Part shown: positions 1 to 10,801 of the stretch, piece after piece
How the letters are laid out: every line of letters starts with the position of its first letter
How positions within the stretch are numbered: the stretch's first letter is position 1
Origin: Myxacorys almedinensis A
GTDB lineage: Bacteria; Cyanobacteriota; Cyanobacteriia; Leptolyngbyales; Leptolyngbyaceae
Assembly: GCF_010091945.1 (NCBI RefSeq)
Contig: NZ_WVIE01000001.1
Span: 186,001 to 250,000, forward strand
Reading direction: 5' to 3'
Length of the DNA: 64,000 bases
The notes under the pieces: generated by a model
Databases searched by the model: none
What the model was told of the DNA's origin: nothing
The model's input: only the letters and a program-made list of their open reading frames with translations
Position numbers and translations under genes: made by a program

Positions 1-2
1 AC

Positions 3-2054
3 ACCGATGATTTGTCCCCGGCAACGCAAGCCACGACTCGCCCGGATATTCCGCTCCATGCGTTGGCAATGCTAGAAACTCGTCAGCCTGGATCACTCGA
101 TGCGATCGCACAGTTAAAGCAGAAAGGGCATCCCGTTGCCTACGTGGGGGATGTCGTGGGAACCGGATCGTCGCGCAAATCGGCAATTAATTCAGTGCTG
201 TGGCAGGTGGGCAATGATATTCCGTTTGTGCCCAACAAGCGAGCGGGCGGCTATATTTTAGGCGGCAAAATTGCCCCGATTTTCTTCAATACCGCCGAAG
301 ATTCGGGCGCACTACCGATCGAATGTGATGTCACACAGATGAATACGGGGGATGTGATCACGATCTATCCCTATAAAGGTGAAATCACCAACGAGGCTGG
401 CACCGTGATTTCTACCTTCACGCTCAAGCCCGACACGATTTTAGATGAAGTGCAAGCAGGCGGACGAATTCCGCTCTTGATTGGTCGCACCCTGACCGAC
501 AAAACTCGCATCGCGTTGGGCCTTGAGCCTAGCGATCGCTTCACCCGTCCTCAACTGCCCGCAGATACAGGCAAAGGCTTTACCCTCGCGCAGAAAATGG
601 TAGGCAAAGCTTGTGGTCTCCCCGGTGTGCGTCCTGGAGCCTCGTGTGAACCCGTGATGACCACCGTAGGGTCTCAAGACACAACCGGACCCATGACCCG
701 CGATGAATTGAAAGAATTAGCCTGTCTTGGCTTTAGTGCAGACCTGGTGATGCAGAGTTTCTGTCACACCGCCGCCTATCCCAAGCCAGTGGACATAGCG
801 ACCCATCAAGAGTTGCCCGATTTTATTAACTCTCGCGGTGGCGTTTCGCTGCGCCCAGGCGATGGCATCATTCACTCGTGGCTCAACCGCATGCTGCTGC
901 CCGACACTGTAGGAACGGGTGGCGATTCTCATACCCGGTTTCCGCTCGGAATTTCGTTTCCGGCAGGTTCTGGTCTGGTTGCGTTTGCGGCGGCGTTGGG
1001 GGCAATGCCGTTAGATATGCCTGAATCGGTGTTGGTTCGCTTTAAGGGCACGCTGCAACCGGGTGTGACGCTGCGCGATATTGTGAACGCGATTCCCTAT
1101 GTCGCGATGCAGAATGGAAAGCTAACGGTTGCCAAGGAAAATAAGCAAAACGTCTATTCTGGCAAAATTATTGAGATGGAAGGACTGCCCGATCTCAAGC
1201 TAGAGCAAGCGTTTGAGCTAACCGATGCCACGGCAGAACGATCGGCGGCAGGCTGTACGATCGCCCTGGGCATTGACACGGTTGCAGAATATCTGCGATC
1301 GAATGTGGCGTTGCTGAAAAACATGGTGGCTCGTGGCTACGGGGATGCCCGCACCATTCTCCGCCGTGTTGGCAAAATGGAGGACTGGTTAGCCGATCCT
1401 CACCTGATGCAAGCCGATGCCGATGCAGAATATGCCGACATCATTGACGTTGACCTCGATCAGATCACAGAACCCCTCGTCGCGGCTCCCAACGATCCGG
1501 ACAACATTAAACTGATGTCCGAATGTGCAGGTAACTCGATCGAAGAAGTCTTTATCGGCTCCTGTATGACAAATATCGGTCATTATCGTGCGGCTGCCAA
1601 AATCCTTGAAGGCGCAGGCAACGTCAAGGTTCGTCTTTGGGTTGCGCCACCAACCCGCATGGATGAGGAGCAACTTCGCGAAGAGGGCGTGTATGGCATC
1701 TTTGAGGCGGCTGGAGCCAGAACCGAAATGCCTGGATGCTCGCTTTGCATGGGCAATCAAGCTCGCGTTGCCGACGACTCAACCGTGTTTTCCACCTCGA
1801 CTCGTAACTTCAACAACCGCTTAGGCAAAGGCGCTCAAGTTTACCTTGGCTCCGCAGAACTAGCGGCAGTGTGTGCCTTGTTGGGTAAAATGCCAACGCT
1901 GACTGAGTACATGGAGATTGTGCAGCACAAGATCGATCCGTTTGCGGCAGATCTTTATCGCTATCTCAACTTCGATCAAATTACCGGATTTGCCGATCAA
2001 GGGCGGGTTGTCTCGAAAGCAGAAGAAGAAACGTTAGTTGCGATCGCAGGCTGA
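3..2054 (+). CDS. acnB: Aconitate hydratase B, 5' truncated by the window edge
   Basis: Frame is open to the window start (the ORF track's TTG start at 12 is probably internal). Contains the aconitase motifs [20 protein letters not shown] and [10 protein letters not shown]. AcnB is normally about 860 aa. Confidence 0.95.
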   Translation, partial: TDDLSPATQATTRPDIPLHALAMLETRQPGSLDAIAQLKQKGHPVAYVGDVVGTGSSRKSAINSVLWQVGNDIPFVPNKRAGGYILGGKIAPIFFNTAEDSGALPIECDVTQMNTGDVITIYPYKGEITNEAGTVISTFTLKPDTILDEVQAGGRIPLLIGRTLTDKTRIALGLEPSDRFTRPQLPADTGKGFTLAQKMVGKACGLPGVRPGASCEPVMTTVGSQDTTGPMTRDELKELACLGFSADLVMQSFCHTAAYPKPVDIATHQELPDFINSRGGVSLRPGDGIIHSWLNRMLLPDTVGTGGDSHTRFPLGISFPAGSGLVAFAAALGAMPLDMPESVLVRFKGTLQPGVTLRDIVNAIPYVAMQNGKLTVAKENKQNVYSGKIIEMEGLPDLKLEQAFELTDATAERSAAGCTIALGIDTVAEYLRSNVALLKNMVARGYGDARTILRRVGKMEDWLADPHLMQADADAEYADIIDVDLDQITEPLVAAPNDPDNIKLMSECAGNSIEEVFIGSCMTNIGHYRAAAKILEGAGNVKVRLWVAPPTRMDEEQLREEGVYGIFEAAGARTEMPGCSLCMGNQARVADDSTVFSTSTRNFNNRLGKGAQVYLGSAELAAVCALLGKMPTLTEYMEIVQHKIDPFAADLYRYLNFDQITGFADQGRVVSKAEEETLVAIAG

Positions 2055-2071
2055 TCACACCCGATTTGGAT

Positions 2072-2094
2072 TTAGGGTGGGCAGCCCACCCTAA
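2072..2094. repeat. Short perfect inverted repeat / hairpin after acnB
   Basis: ttagggtgggc-a-gcccaccctaa, 11 bp arms directly downstream of the acnB stop. No T-tract follows. Confidence 0.6.
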
Positions 2095-2139
2095 CCGTTG
2101 AGGCGTCATAATAAACTTAATTTCATCCCTCCTATTCCT

Positions 2140-2829
2140 ATGAGTTTTACTAAGCTCAGCGATCGCACCGCTACCCTATTAGAAAAGCCTTGTCGATGGC
2201 AATCTGGAACGTGGAATGATTACTTAGCGCTGCGAGATCATCCGCACTTGGAGCGCCTGCGTATCTTTTTTGATCAAGAGTGGCTGTGGTTTGAAATGGG
2301 CAGCGAAGGAATTAATCACTCTAAATTCAGCAATCTTTTGACCATGATGACCGTGCTGTGGAAGCAACGCCATCCAGAGCAGACCATTTCTTCGCTAGGA
2401 GGGTGTCAGCTTGAAAAAGTTGGAAAGAAAGCCTGTGCACCTGATTTAGTGATTTATTTAGGTGACGATGTACCCCAGTGGGGGCAAGGACAACGAAGAT
2501 TTATTAATTTAGACGAGAGCCGGGTTCCTGATTTGGTAGGAGAAATTTCAGACACAACCTTAGCCACGGATTTGGATGAAAAGAAGCGTCTTTATGCAAG
2601 CTTGGGTATCCCGGAGTATTGGGTCATTGATGTGCGAGGAAGCCAAATTTTGGCGTTTCAGTTGCAGGAGACAGGCAATTATGAACTCTGCGATCGCTCC
2701 CAGGCATTTTCAGGATTAACAATTGCACTTTTAGAACAAACGGTAGAACGATTGGCAACTGAAGCAAACACCGATGCAGCGCTTTGGTTTGCTGAGCAAA
2801 TTGCCTCCCAATCAATGTCTCAATCCTAG
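2140..2829 (+). CDS. Uma2-family (DUF820) putative endonuclease
   Basis: PDLVxE and (S/D)TxxxDxxxKxxxYAxxGIPEYWVID motifs typical of the family. ATG at 2140 preferred over the upstream TTG. Confidence 0.8.
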   Translation: MSFTKLSDRTATLLEKPCRWQSGTWNDYLALRDHPHLERLRIFFDQEWLWFEMGSEGINHSKFSNLLTMMTVLWKQRHPEQTISSLGGCQLEKVGKKACAPDLVIYLGDDVPQWGQGQRRFINLDESRVPDLVGEISDTTLATDLDEKKRLYASLGIPEYWVIDVRGSQILAFQLQETGNYELCDRSQAFSGLTIALLEQTVERLATEANTDAALWFAEQIASQSMSQS

Positions 2830-2973
2830 CATCACCGAAGGCATGGAGCTTGTGTAAGGTTTTGGCGAGTGGTGCGAATCTATATCCAAAATCATCCTGC
2901 TAACTGCTAAATGCTACCGCTTCTAGAAATTTCCAATGCCTTACCATAAAGACAGACTTATCGGTCACCCATC

Positions 2974-3549
2974 ATGGCAAAGCATAAAAAAGGCAAACCA
3001 GAATGGATCAAAGAAACCCTCGACCTCAAAGACGATCATCGCTGGCAGTCGAAACCAGGCTACAAGATCTTTGTGGCTGATCGTGGTGCTGTCCGGTTGG
3101 ATGTGCCTCAAAACTGGATCTTTGAGCCAGATACCAAATCCTTTCGATTTCTAGATGCCGACCCTCCCAACGACAACTGCCGCCTCGAAGTCTCGTTCAA
3201 TCGGCTCCCCCAAGGTGACTGGAGCATGTTTCCCCTCAAGCACACCCTAAAGAACATCTTGGCTGACGAAGAGCGAGAGGTAATTTCGATCGGGGAGATC
3301 ATCACCGAAAAACGCCAAACAGCCCGAATTGTCTGGGCAGAAGTAAAATTTATGGACTCGGAGGAACACCGAGAAGCCTTTTCCCGGATTTGCATTGGCT
3401 TGGGGTCAAATGTTCAATGTTTGATCACGTTTGACTATTGGGTAGACGATGCAGAAAAACTGACGCCGGTTTGGGATGAAGTGCTGCGATCGCTGGTTCT
3501 CGGTCTCTACATTCGCGATCCTATGACCGGGCTTGCTTTTCCCGATTAA
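2974..3549 (+). CDS. Conserved hypothetical protein
   Basis: 191 aa ORF, ATG start, coding-like composition; no family recognised. Confidence 0.65.
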   Translation: MAKHKKGKPEWIKETLDLKDDHRWQSKPGYKIFVADRGAVRLDVPQNWIFEPDTKSFRFLDADPPNDNCRLEVSFNRLPQGDWSMFPLKHTLKNILADEEREVISIGEIITEKRQTARIVWAEVKFMDSEEHREAFSRICIGLGSNVQCLITFDYWVDDAEKLTPVWDEVLRSLVLGLYIRDPMTGLAFPD

Positions 3550-3629
3550 CTTTATTGCTCTTTAAACCATGCTAATCACTGATCCTGTCGCGGCTCCTAC
3601 GGGTGAAAACGTAACTTAGACCCATGGGA

Positions 3630-3749
3630 TTAGTCTTTGGGGTTGCTCACGATGATGCGCCATGTGACAAACAGGGTGAACGCCACAAAACTCCAAACGA
3701 CAACGGCATCTTGCCAATTCTCAAGAAAGCCCACGCGATCGCTCATCAT
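3630..3749 (-). CDS. Putative small single-TM protein (39 aa), not in the ORF track
   Basis: Manual translation: MMSDRVGFLENWQDAVVVWSFVAFTLFVTWRIIVSNPKD. One hydrophobic segment; 12 bp downstream of the mnmD-like gene on the same strand. Confidence 0.4.
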   Translation of the reverse strand: MMSDRVGFLENWQDAVVVWSFVAFTLFVTWRIIVSNPKD

Positions 3750-3761
3750 GCTGCCCTCAAT

Positions 3762-4667
3762 TTATGAAATGCCCCAGCGTCGCCGCCAGCTTGAAGTCGA
3801 TTCTACCGTTACCGATCGCTGCTCCTGAGCCTGCCTTGCCAAAATGGTCTCTGCCCCATCGTTTAAGCAGGGGTCACGATACGGAATCGCCGCACGAGTC
3901 TGCAAATGTTCTTGTTCCATCTGCGACAACGGCTCTAGCAGTTCCCCGCCCCAAGCCGCGATCGTGCCCTGTGCCCAATCGTGGGAACCATGCACCTCAC
4001 CGAGGGGAATCGTCCCAATCTTAAGCCCTGCTTCGATCAGAGCCGTTCGCACCGACGCCGATCGCGAATAGGTCGAAAGGATTCCAGTTTGCGCCAAGCA
4101 GCTTGCAACGCGCTGAAAGAAGTCTACCGTCCAAAGCTGTGGACATCGACGGGGAGAAAACGGATCAAGGAAGATTGCATCCGCCTGAAATCCTCCCTGC
4201 ATCAAGCTTTGAATAGTTTGTCGAGCATCCCCAATCAACACTCTCGCTTCTAGAGTTGAGTGCTGACAGACCTGATGCTTTGCTAACGTCGTTAAGACCT
4301 CCTGAATGGGTGCTGCCCAAGGCTCAAGCAATGCGATCGCACTCATCGGAACGGTGGCATCTAGTTCCAACCCATAAAGCTCAACTCGGCACGCTGGATT
4401 GACAGCCCAAATAACTTCTAAAGCCGCCGCCGTGTTGTAGCCCAATCCATAACAAACGTCCAGCAGTTTAAGGCTAGGCTGTTGAGCCTTCTGTGCTAAC
4501 CGAGTTGCATCTGCAAACTTCTGAAAAGCTTCTGTCTTTGCCCCTTGGCGGCTATGGAAGGCTTCGCCAAATTCGCTGGAAAAGAAAGTATAGGAGCCGT
4601 CTTGAGTGAGGAGGTGAGTCCAAGACATTGGAGAGACATCACGAGAGCATCGTGCAGTAGAATTCAT
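3762..4667 (-). CDS. mnmD: MnmD/MnmC-like tRNA (5-methylaminomethyl-2-thiouridine)-methyltransferase domain protein
   Basis: TxDGSxTFxSxxFGExFHSxxGAxxEA...LLDVCYGLGYNTAAALE and DAIFLDPFSPRRCPQLWT motifs of the family. Confidence 0.8.
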   Translation of the reverse strand: MNSTARCSRDVSPMSWTHLLTQDGSYTFFSSEFGEAFHSRQGAKTEAFQKFADATRLAQKAQQPSLKLLDVCYGLGYNTAAALEVIWAVNPACRVELYGLELDATVPMSAIALLEPWAAPIQEVLTTLAKHQVCQHSTLEARVLIGDARQTIQSLMQGGFQADAIFLDPFSPRRCPQLWTVDFFQRVASCLAQTGILSTYSRSASVRTALIEAGLKIGTIPLGEVHGSHDWAQGTIAAWGGELLEPLSQMEQEHLQTRAAIPYRDPCLNDGAETILARQAQEQRSVTVESTSSWRRRWGIS

Positions 4668-4749
4668 GCACTGGAAATGGTAACTGCTTTGCCATCGAGC
4701 AAGGCACTCATAGCATCACTTTAGCAATGTTTATCGAAATATTTGGAGC

Positions 4750-4788
4750 AACTATTTTGCCAGCCATTCAACTATTTTGCCAGCCATT
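4750..4788. repeat. Direct tandem duplication of about 20 bp
   Basis: aactattttgccagccattc repeated twice back to back. Confidence 0.85.
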
Positions 4789-4831
4789 GCTTATAAATCA
4801 GTCTGGAATAAGCAGAATAAACCTAGGTCTC

Positions 4832-4981
4832 ATACCAAATTGATTGTTCACTGCAACAGATCCTCGACCCCCCTACCTATGGCATCCCCCTTGGTCAGGA
4901 GGGACTTTCCGGCTCCCCGCTTTACTAAGGAGGGGTTGGGGGAGGTCGCACATCTGTAGGATTTACAGATTAATTTGGTAT
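4832..4981. mobile_element. MITE-like intergenic element (150 bp) with 10 bp perfect terminal inverted repeats
   Basis: ATACCAAATT at 4832-4841 and AATTTGGTAT at 4972-4981. Interior also has near-complementary arms (cgacccccctacc / ggttgggggaggtcg). Confidence 0.6.
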
Positions 4982-5308
4982 CAAAGTTTGACCAAACCAG
5001 GGCAAAGATCAAAATCAGACTGAACATAGCTTACTGATAATCCGATGCATGAGATGCGATCGCGCCCTGTACCACTCGCTGCAATCATCTTTTGACTCAT
5101 GCTTATTTATGCATAACATGCCTTGCATATACTACTTAAAATCTTCTGACACCTGGGTAAACAGGACAGTGAACAGAGAAATTAATAGAGAACGGAGGCT
5201 GCTTTCCCCCTTTTGGTAATTCCTATTATATCCTTCGACAGATTGGATAGGAAACACTAAGTTGGTATTCTGTGCATGTTGAATCTAATTTTTTAGGAGA
5301 AATAGGAT

Positions 5309-5581
5309 ATGTTGAATCTAATCGCGTGGGCTATCTTAGGTCTAATTGCGGGCGCGATCGCGAAAGCAATCTACCCCGGTACACAAGGCGGCGGCATCCT
5401 CGCCACAATGGCACTTGGAATCGTGGGTGCATTTATTGGTGGCAGCCTGTTTAGCCTGCTCACTGAAGGAACTATAGCTCTGACTGCAACAGGTCTGAGC
5501 TTTGGTGGCATTTTCGTTGCCGTGATTGGTGCGATCATTGCAATCTTTATCTGGGGATTGCTCACCCGTCGCGCAGCATAA
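5309..5581 (+). CDS. GlsB/YeaQ/YmgE-family membrane protein
   Basis: Small Gly-rich membrane protein MLNLIAWAILGLIAGAIAKAIYPGTQGGG...ATMALGIVGAFIGG, preceded by a Shine-Dalgarno-like aggaga. Confidence 0.85.
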   Translation: MLNLIAWAILGLIAGAIAKAIYPGTQGGGILATMALGIVGAFIGGSLFSLLTEGTIALTATGLSFGGIFVAVIGAIIAIFIWGLLTRRAA

Positions 5582-5630
5582 GTTTGTTGGGTTAAGAAAC
5601 TACTTTAGGGGTCTAGCGTCTTAAAAAATC

Positions 5631-5677
5631 AAGGTTCTCTCCAGCACGACGAGCGGAGAGAACCTTTTAGTTTTTAA
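5631..5677 (+). terminator. Rho-independent-like terminator
   Basis: 12 bp stem aaggttctctcc / ggagagaacctt followed by ttagttttt. Confidence 0.75.
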
Positions 5678-5749
5678 CCTCTGCTGACTAGGGGTCAGTG
5701 CAGATCATTGCTCATATCAATGCTTGGGCATCTTTGCTTGGGCATCTTT

Positions 5750-6016
5750 CTAAAACCTTCCTCCCCGCCCTTCTTCTTTGGGCTTCGCCTTATTGACTCT
5801 AAGCTGCCTACCCATCCACTCTGCACCATCTAGCTCAGTGATAGCCGCATCTTCATGGGCATCTTCTGCCATTTCTACGAACGCAAAACCGCGCATCCGA
5901 CCTGTCTCGCGATCGGTAGGCAAAACAACGCGGGTTACAGAGCCATACTCTGCAAACACCGATCTCAAATCATCAACCGTAGCTTGGTAAGACAGGTTTC
6001 CAACGTATATTGTCAT
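5750..6016 (-). CDS. RRM-type RNA-binding protein (cyanobacterial Rbp)
   Basis: IYVGNLSY and RGFAFVEM RNP motifs; short Gly/Arg tail GRGGRF. ATG at 6016. Confidence 0.9.
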   Translation of the reverse strand: MTIYVGNLSYQATVDDLRSVFAEYGSVTRVVLPTDRETGRMRGFAFVEMAEDAHEDAAITELDGAEWMGRQLRVNKAKPKEEGRGGRF

Positions 6017-6574
6017 GAGACTGGTCATCCGAACAAAGAGCAAAACTAGACTCCTGAGTGTTTTAGTCAATTCACCCACTGCTTCTTAGCCGAAACAAGA
6101 CGATTGACAAAACAGGGTAGGAACCCAGTCTAAATATTGCCCTTAGTTGCAAAATTAATTTTGTCATTAACATCACATTTATTCAGAAAATTGCAGATCT
6201 AGACCGTAACCTACCCTGCCATAACGGTATCTTGCACAAACTCAACTTAACGCTTCGCCGCCCGTTAGTTTGTGCATTGATGTCCTATCCTTGGACACCC
6301 TTACGCCCAAACCTTTTACCGCACCAGTTACTGTATATATCTATCTCCTGACCCACTTAACCGGCTTAACTTAAGTAGATGACAGTCACAGACTCGCCTC
6401 CCCCAGCGCTATTCTCAATGACATAAGAAAATCTAATAGCTATTTCTACCTAATTTGGCGGCTTGATTTGGCAAATCCTACTGACTGGATGAGTAAAATT
6501 GCCTTAAGATTGTCGTAATGATTTAAGCGGTTAGATCAAAACTCGCTGACCACAACCACCCAGGAGGACTACTT

Positions 6575-7654
6575 ATGGCGCTCGTACCAATGCGGCTGCT
6601 GTTGGATCACGCGGCTGAAAACGGCTACGGCATTCCAGCATTTAACGTCAACAACATGGAGCAGATCCAAGCGATCATGCAAGCTGCCCATGCAACTGAC
6701 AGCCCTGTGATTTTGCAAGCTTCTCGCGGTGCTCGTTCCTACGCTGGCGAAAACTTCCTGCGTCATCTAATTTTGGCGGCAGTTGAGACCTATCCTCACA
6801 TCCCCATTACCATGCACCAAGATCATGGTAACGAGCCTGCAACCTGTTACTCTGCGATTAAAAATGGCTTCACGAGCGTCATGATGGATGGCTCGCTGGA
6901 AGCGGATGCCAAAACTCCGGCAAGCTATGAGTACAACGTGAATGTTACCCGCGAAGTGGTGAAAGTGGCTCATGCGATCGGGGCATCGGTAGAAGGTGAA
7001 CTGGGGTGCTTGGGTTCCCTCGAAACGGGCAAAGGCGAGGCAGAAGATGGTCACGGGTTTGAAGGTGAACTCGATCATTCCATGCTGTTAACCGACCCTG
7101 ACGAAGCGGTTGACTTTGTGCTGCAAACTCAGGTAGATGCGCTGGCAGTTGCGATCGGAACTAGCCACGGTGCATACAAATTTACCCGCAAACCAACGGG
7201 CGAAATTCTGGCGATCAGCCGGATTGCGGAAATCAACAAGCGCTTGCCCAACACCCACTTGGTCATGCACGGTTCGTCTTCGGTTCCTGAAGACTTGATC
7301 GCGCTGATCAACCAGCACGGGGGTACGATTCCTGAAACCTACGGTGTACCCGTTGAAGAAATTCAAAAGGGCATTCAAAACGGGGTACGTAAGGTGAACA
7401 TTGATACCGACAACCGTTTGGCAATTACGGCGGCGGTTCGTGAAGCGCTGACCTCCAACACCAAAGAGTTTGACCCCCGCCATTTCCTGAAGCCGTCGAT
7501 CAAGTACATGCAAAAGGTGTGTGCCGATCGTTACACGGAATTCTGGTGTGCAGGTAACGCTAGCAAGATCAAGCAAGTTGGGGTGGAAATTTACGCCAGC
7601 ATGTACAAGAAAGGTGACCTTGATCAAGTTGCTAAAACGACTGCTAACGTCTAA
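6575..7654 (+). CDS. fba: Class II fructose-bisphosphate aldolase (Calvin-cycle subtype)
   Basis: [32 protein letters not shown] and NIDTDNRLA motifs. Confidence 0.93.
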   Translation: MALVPMRLLLDHAAENGYGIPAFNVNNMEQIQAIMQAAHATDSPVILQASRGARSYAGENFLRHLILAAVETYPHIPITMHQDHGNEPATCYSAIKNGFTSVMMDGSLEADAKTPASYEYNVNVTREVVKVAHAIGASVEGELGCLGSLETGKGEAEDGHGFEGELDHSMLLTDPDEAVDFVLQTQVDALAVAIGTSHGAYKFTRKPTGEILAISRIAEINKRLPNTHLVMHGSSSVPEDLIALINQHGGTIPETYGVPVEEIQKGIQNGVRKVNIDTDNRLAITAAVREALTSNTKEFDPRHFLKPSIKYMQKVCADRYTEFWCAGNASKIKQVGVEIYASMYKKGDLDQVAKTTANV

Positions 7655-7668
7655 TTGTTGATTTAACT

Positions 7669-7704
7669 AAAAAACTGGGTGGTTAGAAAGCTACCCAGTT
7701 TTTT
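7669..7704 (+). terminator. Rho-independent-like terminator after fba
   Basis: aaaaactgggt...acccagttttttt hairpin with T-tract. Confidence 0.8.
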
Positions 7705-7776
7705 ATCGAGCAACTAGGTAACGGTTTAGTTGAGGGGAGTCTCTCAAAAACTGCGAAATTCTGCTGACTTTAAAAG

Positions 7777-9675
7777 TCAAAAGTCTATGTCGTCTTGATC
7801 CTCATCTTCTTCGTCTTCCAAATCGTCTAAAGGAGCCTCGTTAAGCGAAGTGACTTGCTCTTCAAACGAGACAGATATTTCGCTCGTGTCGCTTTCTAAA
7901 TCAACCACGGCTCCGTTGAATGCATCTGCAAGATTGAGTGCGGCTCTGGCGATTTCGTCTTCTTCCCATTCCTGCTGATAGGTTGGATTTGCGCCTGAGA
8001 ATGAGTCGTCTAGAGGCGCGATCGCAGGGTCTAAATCTTCAGGTTGCGCCTCCGAAAAATTGTCTGTTGAATCTGGTGACTGGGTTGCGGGTTCTGGAGA
8101 AATAGCGGTTCTGCTAACAGCGTCGCTCGTTTCACTGACCGTTGTTTCTTTAGCCGCAACGCCGCTTTTTGCAACAACCAGACTGAGCTTGATCTCTGCC
8201 CCAACGGTCGTCATAAAAGCGGCTTTAATGTTGCTTATCCGTGTTTGCGCCATGTTCAGCAACTTATCGGATGCAATGCCAACTTTGGCAACTTCTCCGT
8301 CAAAGCTTAAGAGACATCCCTGCTGGCGCAAGAGCATTTGTGTGCCCGGCGGCTGAATATTTACAATTACGCGCTGCCAAAGATCGCCCAAGTCTGGGAG
8401 GGGAGATGCCGGGGGTTTAGAAAGCGGTGTTGCCTCCTCAAACGCAGCAGCAGACGCCTCTTGTGCTAAAAACGAAGGGGGTTCCGGAGGGATAGATGCT
8501 GCTTCATCCGGACGTTGAGGCTTGAACTCGCTCCGGGCGTTTGGCGGCGCTGCCACAGGAACCGTTAGAGGTGGCTGCGCCATCCCTGCTGAAGGTAGCA
8601 ATCCGAGTAACGTTACTTCTAGCCACAAACGGGGTTGAGTCGTGTTTTTTAATTGCAGTTCGCTATCTTTGAGGTGCTTTTGCCCTGCCAGAATGGTGTG
8701 GATATCAAGATTTTTGGCAAAGTCGCACAGTTTTTCCCAAGTTGGGGGCGTGAGTGCCACTAAATCGCCACGGTTTGTAGCCGTTTTTGCGATCAGTAAA
8801 TCCCGATAGAAACTGGCAAAATTTTGCAAGACGATGAGTGGCTCTCGCCCCCGATCCATGAGTCGCCTTGTCGTGTCGAGAATGGTTTCAGGATTGTTAG
8901 ATGCGATCGCTTCAGCTAGCGCCATCAAATCTTGCTCTGGAACTGCGCCAACTAAATCCCACACTCGTTCGGCGGTAATTTCCCCGATCAGCAAACTCAG
9001 TTGATCGAGCAGGCTTTCGGCATCGCGCAAGCCCCCTTGAGAGATCTGAGCAATCAAGTGCAGGGCGGCTTCGGTGACGGGAATGCTTTCTTTTAGTGCG
9101 ATCGCGCTTAAATGGTGCACCATCGGCTCAAGAGCAATGCGGCGAAAGTCAAACCGTTGACAGCGAGAAATAATGGTCGGAAGAACGCGCTGAGGATCGG
9201 TAGTAGCAAGAATAAAGACAACCCGATCGGGAGGTTCTTCTAACGTTTTTAACAACGCATTGAATGCCGCATTTGAAAGCATATGTACTTCATCAATGAC
9301 ATACACTTTATATCGGCATTGAACCGGCGCAAACTGAGCGCGCTCAATCAGTTCGCGAATGTTATCCACCCCGGTATTGCTCGCGGCATCAATCTCGATC
9401 ACATCTAGCGCCGAACCATTCGTGATCGTCCGGCACGTTTCGCAGACCCCGCATGGGTGATCGGTCGGGGCATCTGAGGCAATGCAGTTGAGCGATTTTG
9501 CAAAAATTCTGGCACTTGATGTCTTTCCGGTTCCCCGCGCGCCGGTGAACAGATAGGCGGGCGCAATTCGATTTTGCAGCAGCGCATTGGAGAGGGTCGT
9601 TGCGATCGCAGCTTGCCCCACCAATTGCGTGAACGTTTGGGGACGATATTTATGATGAAGCGGAATGTACGTCAC
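7777..9675 (-). CDS. dnaX: DNA polymerase III subunit gamma/tau
   Basis: YRPQTFTQLVGQ, Walker A GARGTGKTS, zinc-binding CGVCETC, VIDEVHMLS and LLKTLEEPP. Contiguous, with no intein seen. Confidence 0.95.
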   Translation of the reverse strand: MTYIPLHHKYRPQTFTQLVGQAAIATTLSNALLQNRIAPAYLFTGARGTGKTSSARIFAKSLNCIASDAPTDHPCGVCETCRTITNGSALDVIEIDAASNTGVDNIRELIERAQFAPVQCRYKVYVIDEVHMLSNAAFNALLKTLEEPPDRVVFILATTDPQRVLPTIISRCQRFDFRRIALEPMVHHLSAIALKESIPVTEAALHLIAQISQGGLRDAESLLDQLSLLIGEITAERVWDLVGAVPEQDLMALAEAIASNNPETILDTTRRLMDRGREPLIVLQNFASFYRDLLIAKTATNRGDLVALTPPTWEKLCDFAKNLDIHTILAGQKHLKDSELQLKNTTQPRLWLEVTLLGLLPSAGMAQPPLTVPVAAPPNARSEFKPQRPDEAASIPPEPPSFLAQEASAAAFEEATPLSKPPASPLPDLGDLWQRVIVNIQPPGTQMLLRQQGCLLSFDGEVAKVGIASDKLLNMAQTRISNIKAAFMTTVGAEIKLSLVVAKSGVAAKETTVSETSDAVSRTAISPEPATQSPDSTDNFSEAQPEDLDPAIAPLDDSFSGANPTYQQEWEEDEIARAALNLADAFNGAVVDLESDTSEISVSFEEQVTSLNEAPLDDLEDEEDEDQDDIDF

Positions 9676-10027
9676 GGGGTTCAGACATCGGTGTGGGATG
9701 GATTGATCCTATCAGGCGATTGGCAAATTGGTGGGGTAGCGTTCTGCATCTGATCAGCCAAGCGCCGCGATCGCAACTCCCCTACATGCTCAGCCTGACC
9801 CACGTTTGATCTTTTGATCTCATGATCTAGACCCATCTGGTTTTGCTCACTGATGCACCCCGTTGGGTGACGGGTTGGCAATCCAATAGCTCGTTGGAAG
9901 AGCCAGGATGGCAACAGATGGAGCGAAGGCCCAGATGGCAAACCGAGTTCTCTCAAGCTCACCGCCCACTCATCCGCTCCATCCATTTTTATTCGTTGTC
10001 AACACCCGTTTTAGCCTTCAGCTACCT

Positions 10028-10801
10028 CTAGACAGGTTCGCGAACTCGTTCGGTTTCTTGGACAACTTCGCTAAACACAGCATTGTAAACCAACCCAGCC
10101 AAAACGGCTCCAGCGATCGGTGCCAGCCAGAACAGCCAGACTTGCCCCAGCACATCACCGCCCACAAACAGAGCCGGCCCAAGACTCCGCGCCGGATTTA
10201 CAGAGGTGTTGGTGACCGGAATGCTGATCAGGTGAATCAAGGTCAGAGCAAACCCAATGGAGAGGGGTGCAAGCGCTTGAGGAGCCCGGCGATCGGTCGA
10301 ACCCAAAATGATCATTAAAAAGAAAAACGTCATGACGACTTCGATAATTAAAGCCGACAAGAGGGAATAGCCGTCAGGAGAGTGAACGCCGTAGCCATTG
10401 GTCGCAAGGGGATTAGAGCCAGTTAGCGCAAATCCAGCCTTGCCGCTAGCGATGACGAAGAGAACGCCTGCCGCCGCGATCGCGCCTAAGCATTGAGCCG
10501 CAATATAGCCTGCCAATGTTGATCCTCCTCGAATCCGTTTTGCAACGAAGAGACCAAACGACACTGCCGGGTTGAAGTGACCCCCCGAAATGTGCCCAAA
10601 CGAATACGCCATCGTCAGCACGGTTAACCCAAAGGCAAGCGAAACCCCGACCAGCCCGATCCCTAGAGGAAACGAGGTAGTGTCACTAATCTTTGTGGCA
10701 TCTGCGGTATAGGCAGCCGCCAAAACAGCACTACCACAGCCCCCCAAAACCAGCCAGAACGTACCCATAAACTCTGCAATGCAGCGTGTCATTAGAGACA
10801 T
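10028..10801 (-). CDS. aqpZ: Aquaporin Z / MIP-family channel
   Basis: Two NPA motifs ([21 protein letters not shown]) and six hydrophobic segments. Confidence 0.93.
   Translation of the reverse strand: MSLMTRCIAEFMGTFWLVLGGCGSAVLAAAYTADATKISDTTSFPLGIGLVGVSLAFGLTVLTMAYSFGHISGGHFNPAVSFGLFVAKRIRGGSTLAGYIAAQCLGAIAAAGVLFVIASGKAGFALTGSNPLATNGYGVHSPDGYSLLSALIIEVVMTFFFLMIILGSTDRRAPQALAPLSIGFALTLIHLISIPVTNTSVNPARSLGPALFVGGDVLGQVWLFWLAPIAGAVLAGLVYNAVFSEVVQETERVREPV

Noticed and set aside
3764-4253. Overlapping plus-strand ORFs opposite the mnmD-like gene
   Set aside because: Low-quality overlapping frames; the minus strand encodes a recognisable methyltransferase.
7088-7627. 179-aa minus-strand ORF opposite fba
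   Set aside because: Antisense shadow of a highly conserved aldolase gene.
7777-9675. Possible intein in dnaX, as in some cyanobacteria
   Set aside because: Motifs from Walker A through LLKTLEEPP are contiguous with normal spacing; no intein seen.
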